Source of the DNA: Bradyrhizobium arachidis
Lineage (GTDB): Bacteria > Pseudomonadota > Alphaproteobacteria > Rhizobiales > Xanthobacteraceae
Reading direction: 5' to 3'
Assembly: GCF_015291705.1 (NCBI RefSeq)
Contig: NZ_CP030050.1
Coordinates: 9,801,974 to 9,865,973 of the forward strand
Length of the DNA stretch: 64,000 bases
Positions 16,840 to 27,990 of this stretch are shown in pieces. Every line of letters begins with the position of its first letter. Position 1 is the stretch's first letter. A program made the translations under genes and the position numbers. The notes beneath the pieces are model-generated. The model had not been told where the DNA came from. It did no database searches and saw only the letters and a list, made by a program, of their open reading frames with translations.

Positions 16840-18216
16840 ATGTCGATGCAGAATGTGGCCACGTCTGAACTCGGCTACACCCCGCCCAGGCGCAACGAGC
16901 TGACGCACATCCCGGGCGACGAAGGCTGGCCGATCATTGGCATGACCTTCAAGGTGCTGGCCGACCCCAAGGGACATATCGAGCGGAACGGCGCCAAATA
17001 CGGGCCCGTCTATCGCACCCACATTTTCGGCGAGACCAACGTCGTGCTGCTCGGCCCCGAGGCCAACGAGCTGGTGCTGTTCGACCAACACAAGCTGTTC
17101 TCCTCGACTCACGGCTGGAACAAGGTGCTGGGCCTGTTGTTTCCACGCGGCTTGATGCTGCTCGATTTCGACGAGCACCGGTTGCATCGCAAGGCGCTGT
17201 CGGTCGCGTTCAAGTCGGGGCCGATGAAATCCTATCTGGCCGATCTCGACCGCGGCATCGAAGGCCGCGTCGCGCAGTGGAAGGCTAGACCCGGCGAGAT
17301 GCAGCTCTACCCGGCGATGAAGCAGCTCACGCTCGATCTTGCCGCGGCGTCGTTCCTCGGTGCCAATATCGGGCCGGAGGTCGACGAGATCAACCGCGCC
17401 TTCGTCGACATGGTCGCGGCCGCCGTCGCGCCGATCCGCCGGCCCCTGCCCGGCACACAGATGGCGCGCGGGGTGAAGGGCCGCAAGCGCATCGTCGCCT
17501 ATTTCCGCGAGCAGATTCCGCTGCGACGCGGCAATCACGGCGGCGACGATCTGTTCTCGCAGCTCTGCCGCGCCACCCATGAGGACGGCGCGCTGCTGTC
17601 CGAGCAGGACATCATCGACCACATGAGCTTTCTGATGATGGCCGCGCACGACACGCTGACCTCGTCGCTGACCTCCTTTGTCGGCGAGCTCGCCGCCAAT
17701 CCGGACTGGCAGGAACGCCTGCGCGCCGAAGTTATGGCACTCGGGCTCGCGCCGGACGCACCGAGCAGCTTCGACGATCTCGACAAGATGAAGCTGACGG
17801 AGATGGCCTTCAAGGAAGCACTGCGGATCAAGCCGCCGGTGCCCTCGATGCCGCGCCGCGCGATGCGCGATTTCAGCTTCAAGGGATACAGGATTCCCGC
17901 CGGCACCGCGGTCGGCGTCAATCCGCTCTATACGCATCACATGAAGGAGATCTGGCCGGAGCCCGACCGCTTCGATCCCATGCGCTTCACCGAAGAGGCC
18001 CAGCGCAACCGCCACCGCTTCGCCTTCGTGCCGTTCGGCGGCGGCGCGCATATGTGCCTCGGCCTGCACTTCGCCTACATGCAGGCGAAATGCTTCGCGC
18101 GGCACTTCCTGCAGAACATCGAGGTGTCGCTGGAGCCTGGCTACAAGCCGGACTGGCAGATGTGGCCGATCCCGAAGCCGCGCGATGGGCTGAGGGTGAG
18201 GGTGCGGGCGGTGTGA
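16840..18216 (+). CDS. Cytochrome P450
   Basis: This 458-residue protein has the P450 signatures in order: an I-helix MMAAHDTLTSSL with the acid-threonine pair, the ExxR motif in KEALRIKPPVPSMPRRAM (E-A-L-R), and the heme loop FVPFGGGAHMCLGLHFA with the cysteine ligand. The early region (FSSTHGWNKVLGLLFPRGLMLLDFDEHRLHRK) recalls CYP120/CYP26-like enzymes that act on lipophilic substrates. No membrane anchor is seen, so it is a soluble bacterial type needing separate redox partners, none of which is adjacent. CCGGAG precedes the ATG by 8 bases. Confidence 0.93.
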   Translation: MSMQNVATSELGYTPPRRNELTHIPGDEGWPIIGMTFKVLADPKGHIERNGAKYGPVYRTHIFGETNVVLLGPEANELVLFDQHKLFSSTHGWNKVLGLLFPRGLMLLDFDEHRLHRKALSVAFKSGPMKSYLADLDRGIEGRVAQWKARPGEMQLYPAMKQLTLDLAAASFLGANIGPEVDEINRAFVDMVAAAVAPIRRPLPGTQMARGVKGRKRIVAYFREQIPLRRGNHGGDDLFSQLCRATHEDGALLSEQDIIDHMSFLMMAAHDTLTSSLTSFVGELAANPDWQERLRAEVMALGLAPDAPSSFDDLDKMKLTEMAFKEALRIKPPVPSMPRRAMRDFSFKGYRIPAGTAVGVNPLYTHHMKEIWPEPDRFDPMRFTEEAQRNRHRFAFVPFGGGAHMCLGLHFAYMQAKCFARHFLQNIEVSLEPGYKPDWQMWPIPKPRDGLRVRVRAV

Positions 18217-18225
18217 AGTTTATCG

Positions 18226-18353
18226 TGTCCCGGACGCGCGGAGCGCGAGCCGGGACCCAGAATCGTTAGGGTGTGTTGAGTTCGGAGAGATGGGCCCCGG
18301 CTCTGCAGCGCACCGCTGAAGAAGCGCTGCGCTGCGTTCGGGGCACGAGATAT
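18226..18353. repeat. Partial/degenerate family A repeat (copy 5)
   Basis: The left part (GTCCCGGACGCGCGGAGCGCGAGCCGGGAC split by its own small hairpin) is clear to about 18266. The right part (GGGCCCCGGCTC ... TTCGGGGCACGAGA) is diverged. It follows the P450 gene and abuts a family C repeat. Confidence 0.55.
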
Positions 18354-18454
18354 CGTAGGGTGGGCAAAGGCGCGGAGCGCCGTGCCCACGATCTTTCGCA
18401 TAGGGACATTTGGTGGGCACGGCGCGCGAAGGGCGCGCCTTTGCCGACCCTACG
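18354..18454. repeat. Dispersed palindromic repeat, family C (copy 2)
   Basis: CGTAGGGTGGGCAAAGGCGC at the left pairs with GCGCCTTTGCCGACCCTACG at the right, with GTGCCCAC / GTGGGCAC inside. It matches the copy at 4738-4816 but has a longer middle. It lies between the convergent P450 and SDR genes. Confidence 0.85.
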
Positions 18455-18472
18455 GCACCGTCGCCGGAGCCG

Positions 18473-19312
18473 CTACGCTCCGTCGTCAAACGCCTTGCGC
18501 AACGCGCTCAAACCCTGCTGCTGCTGGCTCCAGTTGCGGCCGCTGGTCATGGCGCCGTCGATGACGAGGTCGTGGCCGTTGATGAAGCTGGATTCGTCGC
18601 TGGCCAGGAACACCGCGGCGTGGGCGATGTCGTCAGGCAGGCCCGCACGCGGGATCGGCTGCGCGGTCTTGTAGACCTCGCGCATCACCGCCGGCGTCTT
18701 CTCGGCGGCGTCGGTCGATAGTCCGAGCGCCTTGCCGAAAATGCCGGTCGCGATCGCGCCGGGCGAGATCGAGTTGACGCGCACATTCGATTCGCCGAGC
18801 TCCATCGCCACGCATTTGGTGAGATGGATCACCGCCGCCTTGGCCGCGCCATAGACGACCGACGAGGAGAAGCCGGCGAGGCGGCCGGCGATGCTGCCAT
18901 TGTTGATGATGCTGCCGGAACCCTGCTTCTTCATGTAGGGCGCCGCGTGCTTCATGCCGAGCATGACGCTGCGGACCAGGGTCGCCATCGCCGCGTCGAA
19001 GCGCTCGACCTCGAGGCCCTCGATGCCCCCGGTCTGCGCCGGGCCGCCGGCATTGTTGAAGAGACAGTCGACCCGACCGAATTTCTCCACCGCCAGCGCG
19101 ATCAGCGCCTGCATCTGCGCTTCGACCGTCACGTCGGTCTGGCGGAAGATGCAGTTGGACCCGAGCCGCGTGGCCAGCGCCTCGCCTTCCGGTAGTCGCC
19201 GCCCCGCGATCACAATTTTGGCACCTTCGACAACGAAGACTTCCGCAGTCCGCAATCCGATGCCGCTCGTCGCGCCCGTGATCACCGCCACCTTGCCGTC
19301 CAGCCTGCCCAT
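18473..19312 (-). CDS. SDR-family NAD(P)-dependent oxidoreductase
   Basis: This 279-residue short-chain dehydrogenase opens MGRLDGKVAVITGATSGIG (TGxxxGIG cofactor loop). It has LFNNAGG, the catalytic serine region GSIAGRLAGF and the active-site YGAAK (YxxxK), then RVNSISPGAIATGI. It resembles members acting on alcohols, cyclohexanols or steroids; substrate unknown. The start at 19312 gives standard length; in-frame upstream codons to 19561 overlap the divergent kinase gene. Confidence 0.92.
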   Translation of the reverse strand: MGRLDGKVAVITGATSGIGLRTAEVFVVEGAKIVIAGRRLPEGEALATRLGSNCIFRQTDVTVEAQMQALIALAVEKFGRVDCLFNNAGGPAQTGGIEGLEVERFDAAMATLVRSVMLGMKHAAPYMKKQGSGSIINNGSIAGRLAGFSSSVVYGAAKAAVIHLTKCVAMELGESNVRVNSISPGAIATGIFGKALGLSTDAAEKTPAVMREVYKTAQPIPRAGLPDDIAHAAVFLASDESSFINGHDLVIDGAMTSGRNWSQQQQGLSALRKAFDDGA

Positions 19313-19451
19313 GGAATGTCCCTGTTTTTGAACTTTTTGATGCCAAATGGCGGACACCGAGCATGACGGCTCCGCGGTGCTCACTATTCCTGCCGACTTT
19401 CGACAAGGCAAGCTTTGCTTGCGCTGGCGACATGCGTAACATTCATGGCGA

Positions 19452-20441
19452 ATGCAGATCGCGACCGGGCCGCGCATGGAGAAGCTGATCGACGAATTCC
19501 GCAAGGGCTGGCAGGGCATGGCGCCGCCATCACTCGGCCTGAGCCTCGCCTTTGCGACCACCTGCGTGCTGGTTGCGACGCTGGCGCGTTGGGGACTCGC
19601 GCAAGTGCGGCCCGACGTCTACTTCACCCCCTACTTTCCTGCCGTGTTCTTTGCTACCGCCTTCGGCGGCTTCCGGATCGGCATCTTGACGGCGATCGTC
19701 GGCGGCGTGCTCGGCGTCGTCGTGAATTTCGGCGATGCCTTTGCCGATCGCGCGCGATTTGCCCTGCTGGCGCTGTATTGGGCGGTCTGCGCGCTCACCA
19801 TCTGGGGCGTCGAGCACTATCGCTCGCTCCTGGTCGAGCAACGCCGGATCTCCAGGCGGCTGATCGAGGAAGAGGAGTATCGCAAGCTCCTGGTCGAGGA
19901 GCTCCAGCACCGGCTGAAGAACAAGCTGTCGACTGTGCACGCCGTGATGCACCAGGTGCTGCATGACCAGCCGCAGGTGTGGGCCCGGATCGACCCGCGG
20001 CTGCGGTCGCTGGCCACGACCGACGATCTGATCTCGCGGATCGACAAGGGTGGCTGCGACATCCGCGATCTGCTGATCGCGGAGCTCGGGCCCTACGGCC
20101 ACGTCCGCTTTACGCTCAACGGCGACCGGCTGTTCCTGCCGCCGAAGCTCGCGGTCACGCTGTCATTGATGTTTCACGAGCTCGCTACCAATGCGGGCAA
20201 ATATGGCGCGTTCTCCTCGCCGCGCGGCTTGTTGCAGGTCTCGTGGACCGTCAACGGCGATCGCCTCACCATCACCTGGGATGAAACCGAAGGCCCGAGC
20301 GTCGGCGAGGTGTCGGCGCCGGGCTTCGGCACCAAACTGCTGAAGTCGGCCCTGTTCGCCTTCGAGGGCAAGACCGAGATCTCGTATCTTCAGACCGGCC
20401 TGCATTGCATCATGCAATGTCGCATTCCCAAGAGCGGCTAG
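19452..20441 (+). CDS. Membrane histidine kinase, HWE/HisKA_2 type with DUF4118-like sensor
   Basis: This 329-residue protein has three to four hydrophobic segments in residues 27-120 resembling the DUF4118 sensor, then a short coiled coil and the kinase core. The core carries EELQHRLKNKLSTVHA (phospho-acceptor His153), an N-box MFHELATNAGKYGAFS and ITWDETEGP, the W-x-E that names HWE kinases. Such kinases are enriched in Rhizobiales and often feed the general stress response or unpaired regulators. No response regulator is adjacent. The start at 19452 or Met9 (19476) are both possible. Confidence 0.88.
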   Translation: MQIATGPRMEKLIDEFRKGWQGMAPPSLGLSLAFATTCVLVATLARWGLAQVRPDVYFTPYFPAVFFATAFGGFRIGILTAIVGGVLGVVVNFGDAFADRARFALLALYWAVCALTIWGVEHYRSLLVEQRRISRRLIEEEEYRKLLVEELQHRLKNKLSTVHAVMHQVLHDQPQVWARIDPRLRSLATTDDLISRIDKGGCDIRDLLIAELGPYGHVRFTLNGDRLFLPPKLAVTLSLMFHELATNAGKYGAFSSPRGLLQVSWTVNGDRLTITWDETEGPSVGEVSAPGFGTKLLKSALFAFEGKTEISYLQTGLHCIMQCRIPKSG

Positions 20442-20479
20442 GCGGATAGCGAACTCGATCGAGTCACCGAAGCATCCAC

Positions 20480-20548
20480 AGCGCCATGGCCGGGCATAGC
20501 CGTCCGAAGGACGGCGTCGCTTCGCTCGCCTATGTCCCGGGCATGACG
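20480..20548. repeat. Dispersed palindromic repeat, family D (copy 2, short)
   Basis: About 69 bases with GCCATGGCCGGGCAT at the left, a central CGTCCGAAGGACG hairpin, and ATGTCCCGGGCATGACG at the right. It follows the histidine kinase gene. Confidence 0.65.
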
Positions 20549-20777
20549 ACCTTTGATCACGCAACGAGAACGAAACAAGCGAAAGACAACCGCGCGCGCC
20601 GCCCGCGCTTTCGCAAGTGGCATTGACGCTCTGTTAATGACGATCGACAGCGCGTGTCGCATCGCCGCAAGTTTCCTCGAAAACACCCCCGTATTTCTGC
20701 GGACCCCTTAACCAAACTTAAGAGGGAACCACGCAAGATCGCAGCCATTGCAAAGGCGCGCTGAAACAACAAGATTC
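20549..20777. other. Leader region of the PAS-GGDEF-EAL gene; no gene seen
   Basis: With the preceding repeat this makes a 336-base gap. I find no convincing coding frame. The segment 20630-20740 is AT-richer (TTAATGACGATCG, TTAACCAAACTTAAGAGGG) and probably holds the promoter of the gene at 20778, but I cannot fix a -35/-10 pair. Confidence 0.4.
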
Positions 20778-22523
20778 ATGACTTCTATGAACGACAACAA
20801 ATATTCCGGCGCGAGTGAAGCCGAGCTCGGATTTCTCAAGGAAATCGTTAGAATGCTGCCTGCCGGCCTGACCGTGCAGGACGCCGAAGGCAAGCTTCTG
20901 CTGGTTAACGATGCAGCGGCCGCCCAGCTCGGCATGGACGGCAGCCGTCCCTCCCCCGATCTTTCGCCGCGCCGCGAAGCCTGCCGCCAGGCGCTGAGCG
21001 CCGGCCAAGCCGTCGTCACCGAGGAAGCGCTGCACGAAGGCGCCGCGCGCCAGGTGCTGCTCACGACCCATCGCCCCGTTCGCCTCGCCGGACGCGAGCT
21101 CCTGATCTCGGCCTCCTCCGACATCACCGAGCAGAAGAATTTCGAGGACCAGCTGTTCCGCTCGGCCTATTTCGACGAGCTGACCGGCCTGCCCTCGCGG
21201 CGCGTGATCGAGCATCGCGCCAACAGCCTGCTGGCGCGCGAGCGCGGCGGCGATCGCTTTGCGCTGGCCTTTCTCGACGTCGACAATTTCAAGCACATCA
21301 ACGACTATTACGGCCACGCCGTCGGCGATGCGCTGCTGGTCGAGCTGTCGAAGCGGCTCGGGCGGGACTTGCGCGATTCCGACATGCTGTCGCGCATCTC
21401 CGGCGACGAGTTCCTGCTGCTGCTCGCCCCGATCCAGAGCCAGGAGGAAGTCGCCGAATTCATGCAGTCGACGCTGGAGCGGCTGACCGCACCGTTCTTC
21501 ATCGACAATTCGGAAGTCTTCGCCTCCACCTCGGTCGGCATCAGCCTCTATCCCGATCACGGACGCAATTTCGAGACGCTGCGCCAGAACGCCGACATCG
21601 CGATGTACCGCATCAAGAACGACGGCAAGGGATCGGCGGCCTTCTTCGATTCCAGCATGGAGCGGGAGGCGCTGGCGCGGACGAAGATCGAGCAATCGCT
21701 GCGGCTCGCCATCCTCGAAAAGCGATTCTGTTGCGCGTTCCAGTCCAAGGTCGACATCCGCACGCAGGCCGTGAAGGGCATCGAGGCATTGGTGCGCCTG
21801 CGCGACGACGAGGGCGTGATCCAGGCGCCGGGCTCGTTCATCAATCTCGCGAGCGAGCTCGGGCTGATCGACGAGCTGACCCATCTGGTGCTGGCCGAGA
21901 TCGTCAAGTCGATCGACCTGATCAACGACACGTTCGGCCCGGAAGCGACCATCAGCATCAACGTCGCGGCCAAGCAGGCCGGCAATCCCGAATTCATGCG
22001 CAGCTTCGCGCAGGCGCTCGACGACACCGGCTTTCCCAAGCGGTTCATGATCGAGGTGACGGAAGACGCCTTCGTCGCCAAGAATCATTTCCAGGCCGAG
22101 ATCCTGCCGATGTTCCGCAAGCTCGGCGTCGGCATCTCGATCGATGATTTCGGCACCGGCTATTCCTCGCTCTCGGCGCTGGCCGACATCACAGCGGACG
22201 AGATCAAGATCGACCGCTCCTTCATCACCGACATCCATAAGCGTCCGCGCAGCCAGGGCATCCTGCGCGCGATCGAATCCTTGAGCGAGGCGCTCGGCAT
22301 GACCGTGATCGCCGAAGGCCTCGAATCCTACAAGGAGCTCGCCTATCTCCAGGCTGCGACCAAGATCCGCTACGCCCAGGGCTATTACTTCTCGCGGCCC
22401 ATCTTCCTGGAGGAGCTGAAGCTCGCGACGCCTGCCTCGAGCGAGTCCCGCGCCAGCGTGGCGAGCCGCCCGATGCAGCAGAACCGCCAGGGCTATTCGC
22501 GGGCGAGCAGGTATCGGCGGTAG
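20778..22523 (+). CDS. PAS-GGDEF-EAL protein (c-di-GMP cyclase/phosphodiesterase)
   Basis: This 581-residue protein lacks membrane segments. An N-terminal PAS-like domain (about 15-130) is followed by a GGDEF domain whose signature is SGDEF (about 208-212), with an inhibitory RxxD site (RDSD) five residues before it. The EAL domain has an intact EAL at Glu336 and DDFGTGYSSL. The first Gly of GGDEF is Ser, a change found in both active and inactive cyclases, so net activity is uncertain; phosphodiesterase activity is plausible because EAL motifs look complete. Start is uncertain: ATG 20778, ATG 20787 or TTG 20748, none with a strong ribosome site. Confidence 0.88.
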   Translation: MTSMNDNKYSGASEAELGFLKEIVRMLPAGLTVQDAEGKLLLVNDAAAAQLGMDGSRPSPDLSPRREACRQALSAGQAVVTEEALHEGAARQVLLTTHRPVRLAGRELLISASSDITEQKNFEDQLFRSAYFDELTGLPSRRVIEHRANSLLARERGGDRFALAFLDVDNFKHINDYYGHAVGDALLVELSKRLGRDLRDSDMLSRISGDEFLLLLAPIQSQEEVAEFMQSTLERLTAPFFIDNSEVFASTSVGISLYPDHGRNFETLRQNADIAMYRIKNDGKGSAAFFDSSMEREALARTKIEQSLRLAILEKRFCCAFQSKVDIRTQAVKGIEALVRLRDDEGVIQAPGSFINLASELGLIDELTHLVLAEIVKSIDLINDTFGPEATISINVAAKQAGNPEFMRSFAQALDDTGFPKRFMIEVTEDAFVAKNHFQAEILPMFRKLGVGISIDDFGTGYSSLSALADITADEIKIDRSFITDIHKRPRSQGILRAIESLSEALGMTVIAEGLESYKELAYLQAATKIRYAQGYYFSRPIFLEELKLATPASSESRASVASRPMQQNRQGYSRASRYRR

Positions 22524-22546
22524 GGCAACGGCGCGACGATCTCGCT

Positions 22547-22688
22547 GTCGTCCCGGGGCGCGCGAAGCGCGAGCCCGGGACCCATAACCACAGGGAGCGG
22601 TTAGGCGCGAGGCTCCCACTCCGAGTCTTCGCCAAACCTCTTCCTGTGGGTATGGGTCCCGGGTTCGCTTCGCGCCCCGAAACGACGG
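22547..22688. repeat. Dispersed palindromic repeat, family A (copy 6)
   Basis: A complete copy: GTCGTCCCGGGGCGCGC, CCCATAACCACAGG, CCTGTGGGTATGGGTCCC, CGCGCCCCGAAACGACGG. It lies in the 254-base gap before the sigma-54 activator gene. Confidence 0.85.
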
Positions 22689-22777
22689 CAATTGCTGAGC
22701 TGGCTTGCGTGCCATTTCCCCCTTTGAAATTGCTGCCCTTTTGCTAATACACAGGCGGACCTCCCCTGGGGTATGTC

Positions 22778-24217
<1,440 letters not shown>

Positions 24218-24221
24218 GTTT

Positions 24222-24259
24222 CGAGACTTGGAGTGTCCGGAGTCTCGGATTCCGGACAC
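24222..24259. promoter_or_regulatory. Candidate enhancer (UAS): overlapping palindromes
   Basis: GTGTCCGGA (24233-24241) and TCCGGACAC (24251-24259) form a perfect 9+9 inverted repeat spaced by 9 bases. CGAGACT (24222-24228) and AGTCTCG (24241-24247) form a second, overlapping 7+7 repeat. They lie about 77-110 bases upstream of the -24/-12 promoter, the normal range for a sigma-54 activator site. There is no T-run, so a terminator is less likely. Confidence 0.6.
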
Positions 24260-24335
24260 GGCGATTTGCACCTCCATTCCGGCGCGGACGCTGAATCTGC
24301 TGGATTTTCCGGCATTTTGCCCAGGTCCGCGGCAT

Positions 24336-24352
24336 CTGGCGCGGCGCTTGCT
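24336..24352 (+). promoter_or_regulatory. Predicted sigma-54 (-24/-12) promoter
   Basis: CTGGCGCGGCGCTTGCT matches the RpoN consensus YTGGCACGRNNNTTGCW at all defined positions but one (A to G in the -24 box), with correct spacing between GG and GC. Expected transcription start is near 24362, about 50 bases before the MHS transporter ATG at 24415. It follows a sigma-54 activator gene and a palindromic enhancer candidate. Confidence 0.65.
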
Positions 24353-24414
24353 CTTTGCTTTGCACAATGACGCATGCCGCACATGCGCATTCGCAAAACC
24401 AGGGAGGACGCAAG

Positions 24415-25725
24415 ATGAGTGAAGCGATCTCAGTTCATCAGCTTCAGGCGAAACAGCCCTCGCACGTCACGGTCGCCACCGCGAGCCTGATCGGCACGGC
24501 CATCGAGTGGTACGACTTCTTCCTCTACGGCACCGCCGCCGCGCTGATCTTCAACAAGCTGTTCTTTCCGACCTTCGACCCGATGATGGGAACGCTGCTG
24601 GCGTTCGCGACCTACGCGCTTGGCTTCATCGCGCGCCCGCTCGGCGGCGTCGTGTTCGGGCATTACGGCGACAAGATCGGCCGCAAGACCATGCTCTATC
24701 TGACGCTGCTGATCATGGGCGCGGCGACCGCGGCGATCGGCTTCCTGCCGACCTATGAGACCGCGGGCATCTGGGCCGCGATCCTGCTGGTGACGTGCCG
24801 CCTGGTCCAGGGCTTTGGCTTAGGGGGCGAATGGGGCGGCGCGGTGCTGATGGCGGTCGAGCATGCGCCCGCGGACAAGAAGGGTTTTTACGGCAGCTGG
24901 CCACAGCTCGGGGCGCCGCTCGGCCTCGTGCTCGGCACGCTGGTGTTCTCGGTGGTCTCGGCGCTGCTGACCGACGCCCAGCTCTATGCCTGGGGCTGGC
25001 GCATCCCGTTCCTGTTCTCGATCGCGCTGGTGCTGGTCGGCCTGTGGATCCGCTTCACCATCGCGGAATCGCCGGAGTTCCAGAAGGTCAAGGACACCAA
25101 GCAGGAGGTGAAGATGCCGATCCTGGAGGCGATCCGGATGTACCCGAAGAACATCCTGCTCGCGATGGGCGCGCGCTTTGCCGAGAACGGCTTCTTCTAC
25201 ATCTACGCCACCTTCGTGCTCGCCTACGCGACGCAATCGCTCGGCATGAACAAGCAGGACATGCTCAACGGCGTCCTGATCGGCGCCGCGATCGAGACCT
25301 TCACCATCCCCGCCTTCGGCGCGCTCTCCGACCGCGTCGGGCGGCGGCCGGTCTATATCTTCGGCGCGGTGTTCTCGGCGCTGATGTCGTTCCCGCTGTT
25401 CATGCTGCTTGCGACCAAGAACCCGCAATATGCCTGGATCGCGATCGTGCTCGGCCTCGCCGTCGGCCATGCCGCGATGTATGGGCCGCAGGCGAGCTTC
25501 CTGTCGGAGCTGTTCGGCACCAAGGTGCGCTATAGCGGCGTCTCGCTCGGCTACAATCTCGCCTCGATCTTCGCCGGCGCATTGTCGCCGCTGATCGCGA
25601 CGGGATTGATGACGGCCTACGCGCCGGCGACCTGGCCGATCTCGCTCTACATGATTGCGCTGGCGATCATTACCGTCGTGTCGGTCTATTTCGCCACCGA
25701 AACGCGCAAGACGCCTCAGTCCTGA
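24415..25725 (+). CDS. MFS transporter, metabolite:H+ symporter (MHS) family
   Basis: This 436-residue inner-membrane symporter begins ATASLIGTAIEWYDFFLYGTAAALIF, the typical MHS opening. It has GHYGDKIGRKTML (motif A), RLVQGFGLGGEWGGAVLMAVEH and a repeat GALSDRVGRRPVY. Relatives import carboxylates such as citrate, ketoglutarate, shikimate, proline/betaine or aromatic acids. It is the first gene behind the predicted sigma-54 promoter. A CoA-transferase gene follows after 114 bases, so the substrate may be an organic acid activated to its CoA ester (inference). GGGAGGA sits 7 bases before the ATG. Confidence 0.9.
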   Translation: MSEAISVHQLQAKQPSHVTVATASLIGTAIEWYDFFLYGTAAALIFNKLFFPTFDPMMGTLLAFATYALGFIARPLGGVVFGHYGDKIGRKTMLYLTLLIMGAATAAIGFLPTYETAGIWAAILLVTCRLVQGFGLGGEWGGAVLMAVEHAPADKKGFYGSWPQLGAPLGLVLGTLVFSVVSALLTDAQLYAWGWRIPFLFSIALVLVGLWIRFTIAESPEFQKVKDTKQEVKMPILEAIRMYPKNILLAMGARFAENGFFYIYATFVLAYATQSLGMNKQDMLNGVLIGAAIETFTIPAFGALSDRVGRRPVYIFGAVFSALMSFPLFMLLATKNPQYAWIAIVLGLAVGHAAMYGPQASFLSELFGTKVRYSGVSLGYNLASIFAGALSPLIATGLMTAYAPATWPISLYMIALAIITVVSVYFATETRKTPQS

Positions 25726-25839
25726 ATGGGCTGCCCCGCGACGCCGGAGCGGCTGGTCGCCAGCCGCTCCACGCGATACCAATAGAGCCAAGCGAGAAGA
25801 ACGGGCATGCAGTCCGCAACAGACATGGGAGGGAATGCC

Positions 25840-27885
25840 ATGAGCCAGCATCCTGCCTTGCCCTATTTGCGCAACGCCGAGAAGGGCAAGGTCGTCAGTG
25901 CAGCGGAAGCGGTCATGCTGATCCGCGACGGCGATACCGTGGCGACCGGCGGCTTCGTCGGCATCGGCTTTGCCGAGGAGATCGCGATCGCGCTGGAGGA
26001 GCTCTATCTCTCCAATGAGGGCGATGCGCCCTATACGCAAGGCAAGCCGCGCAATCTGACGCTGGTCTATGCGGCGGGCCAGGGCGACGGCCAGCATCGC
26101 GGCCTCAATCATTTCGCGCATGAGGGCCTGGTCCGGCGCGTGATCGGCGGCCATTGGGGGCTTGCGCCGAAATTGCAGCAGCTCGCGATCGCAAACCAGA
26201 TCGAGGCCTATAACCTGCCGCAGGGCGTGATCACGCATCTGTTCCGCGACATCGCCGCCCACCGGCCCGGCCACATCACCCGCGTCGGCATGGGCACCTT
26301 CGTCGACCCCCGGCACGGCGGCGGCAAGCTCAATGCGCGCACCACCGAAGAGCTGGTCGAGCTGATCCGGATCGGCGACGAGGACTGCCTGCTGTATAAG
26401 ACATTTCCAATCGACGTCGGCATCATTCGCGCCACCACCGGCGATGCCGACGGCAACCTCACCATGGAGAAAGAGGCGCTGACGCTGGAAGCGCTCGCCA
26501 TCGCCATGGCGGCGCATAATTCCGGCGGCATCGTCATCGCCCAGGTCGAGCGCGTCGCCGAGAGCGGCAGCCTCAATCCGCGCCAGGTCAAGATCCCCGG
26601 CATCCTCGTCGACTGCGTCGTCGTGGCGAAACCTGAGAATCATTGGCAGACGTTCGGCACGCCCTACAATCCGGCCTATTCGAGCGAGATCCGCGTCCGC
26701 GCCGCTTCGCTGCCGGTGATGCCGGTCAGCGAGCGCAAGGTCATCGCACGGCGCGCGGCGCTCGAGCTGAAGGCCAACAGCGTCGTCAATCTCGGCATCG
26801 GCATGCCGGAGGGAATCGCCTCGGTCGCCAATGAAGAGCGGATCATCGATCTGATCACGCTGACGGCGGAGCCCGGCGTGATCGGCGGCATCCCGGCGAG
26901 CGGCATCGATTTCGGCGCGGCGATCAACACCCAGGCGGTGATCGACCAGCCTTACCAGTTCGACTTCTACGACGGCGGTGGTCTCGATGCGGCCTTCCTC
27001 GGCCTCGCCCAGGTTGACCGCGCAGGCAACCTCAATGTCAGCAAGTTCGGCCCGAAGCTCGCGGGTGCCGGCGGCTTCATCAACATCAGCCAAAACGCCA
27101 AGGAGGTCGTCTTCGTCGGCACCTTCGGTGCGGGCCGGCAGCGCATTGCGGTGAACGACGGCAGGCTGTCGATCCTCGAGGAAGCCAGCTCGCGCAAATT
27201 CGTCGACCATGTCGAGCACGTGACCTTCAGCGGCGCCGTCTCGGCGGCACGCGGGCAGCGCGTGCTCTATGTCACCGAGCGCTGCGTCTTCGTGCTGCGC
27301 CCCGACGGGCTCGAGCTCACCGAGGTCGCGCCGGGCATCGACATCGAGCGCGACATCCTGCACCTGATGGATTTCAAGCCGCTGATCCCGCGCGATCCCA
27401 TGCTGATGGACGAGCGCATCTTCCGCGACGGCCTGATGGAGCTGCGCGAGCGACTGCTCACCATCCCGCTCGACCAGCGCTTCTCGCTGGACGAGCAGCA
27501 GAACCTGTTCTTCGTTAATCTGGAACGCTATCCGCTGCGCAGCCGGGCCGAGATCGACACCATCGCCGCCATCGTCGAGGCGAGGCTCGCCCCGCTCGGC
27601 CGCCGGGTCTACGCCATCGTCAATTATGACAACTTTTCCATCCTGCCGGAGCTGATGGACGATTATTCGGCCATGGTCCGCAGCCTGGTCGATCGCTTCT
27701 ATTCCGGCGTGTCGCGCTACACCACATCGGGGTTCCTGCGCATCAAGCTCGGCGAAGCGCTGGAGCGGCGCGGCGTTGCGCCGCATATTTTCGAAAGCGC
27801 GGACGAGGCGCAGTCGGACTGGCGTCAAGTCGAGGGAGCTGCCGCGGCCGGCGCATCCCACGCCCTGCGGCAGGCTCAAAAATGA
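25840..27885 (+). CDS. Acyl-CoA:acetate/3-ketoacid CoA-transferase (propionate/YdiF-like), with C-terminal extension
   Basis: This 681-residue protein contains fused alpha and beta CoA-transferase domains: [15 protein letters not shown], then [13 protein letters not shown]. The catalytic glutamate is Glu344 in [15 protein letters not shown]. It would move CoA between acyl-CoA and a free organic acid. E. coli YdiF is about 530 residues; here about 140 extra residues follow ([14 protein letters not shown] onward) and look like a distinct domain. GGGAGGG is 6 bases before the ATG at 25840, chosen over earlier in-frame codons at 25807 and 25825. It sits between the MHS transporter and ABC uptake genes in one direction. 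Confidence 0.9.
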   Translation: MSQHPALPYLRNAEKGKVVSAAEAVMLIRDGDTVATGGFVGIGFAEEIAIALEELYLSNEGDAPYTQGKPRNLTLVYAAGQGDGQHRGLNHFAHEGLVRRVIGGHWGLAPKLQQLAIANQIEAYNLPQGVITHLFRDIAAHRPGHITRVGMGTFVDPRHGGGKLNARTTEELVELIRIGDEDCLLYKTFPIDVGIIRATTGDADGNLTMEKEALTLEALAIAMAAHNSGGIVIAQVERVAESGSLNPRQVKIPGILVDCVVVAKPENHWQTFGTPYNPAYSSEIRVRAASLPVMPVSERKVIARRAALELKANSVVNLGIGMPEGIASVANEERIIDLITLTAEPGVIGGIPASGIDFGAAINTQAVIDQPYQFDFYDGGGLDAAFLGLAQVDRAGNLNVSKFGPKLAGAGGFINISQNAKEVVFVGTFGAGRQRIAVNDGRLSILEEASSRKFVDHVEHVTFSGAVSAARGQRVLYVTERCVFVLRPDGLELTEVAPGIDIERDILHLMDFKPLIPRDPMLMDERIFRDGLMELRERLLTIPLDQRFSLDEQQNLFFVNLERYPLRSRAEIDTIAAIVEARLAPLGRRVYAIVNYDNFSILPELMDDYSAMVRSLVDRFYSGVSRYTTSGFLRIKLGEALERRGVAPHIFESADEAQSDWRQVEGAAAAGASHALRQAQK

Positions 27886-27990
27886 TGCAGGCCCGCATGT
27901 CGACGCGCTTCGCCGGAAGGTGCAATTGCAATGTTCGCAAGCTTGTGCAAATCGCTGTTGCCGAGAAACTTTGAATCAGGAGGGACCATC

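Noticed and set aside
20718..22715. 665-residue minus-strand frame opposite the GGDEF-EAL gene
   Set aside because: Low-complexity composition and it runs through a repeat; no domain seen.
24820..27879. 1019-residue minus-strand frame opposite the MHS transporter and CoA-transferase
   Set aside because: Spans two genes and their gap with no ribosome site or recognised domain; a high-GC artefact.
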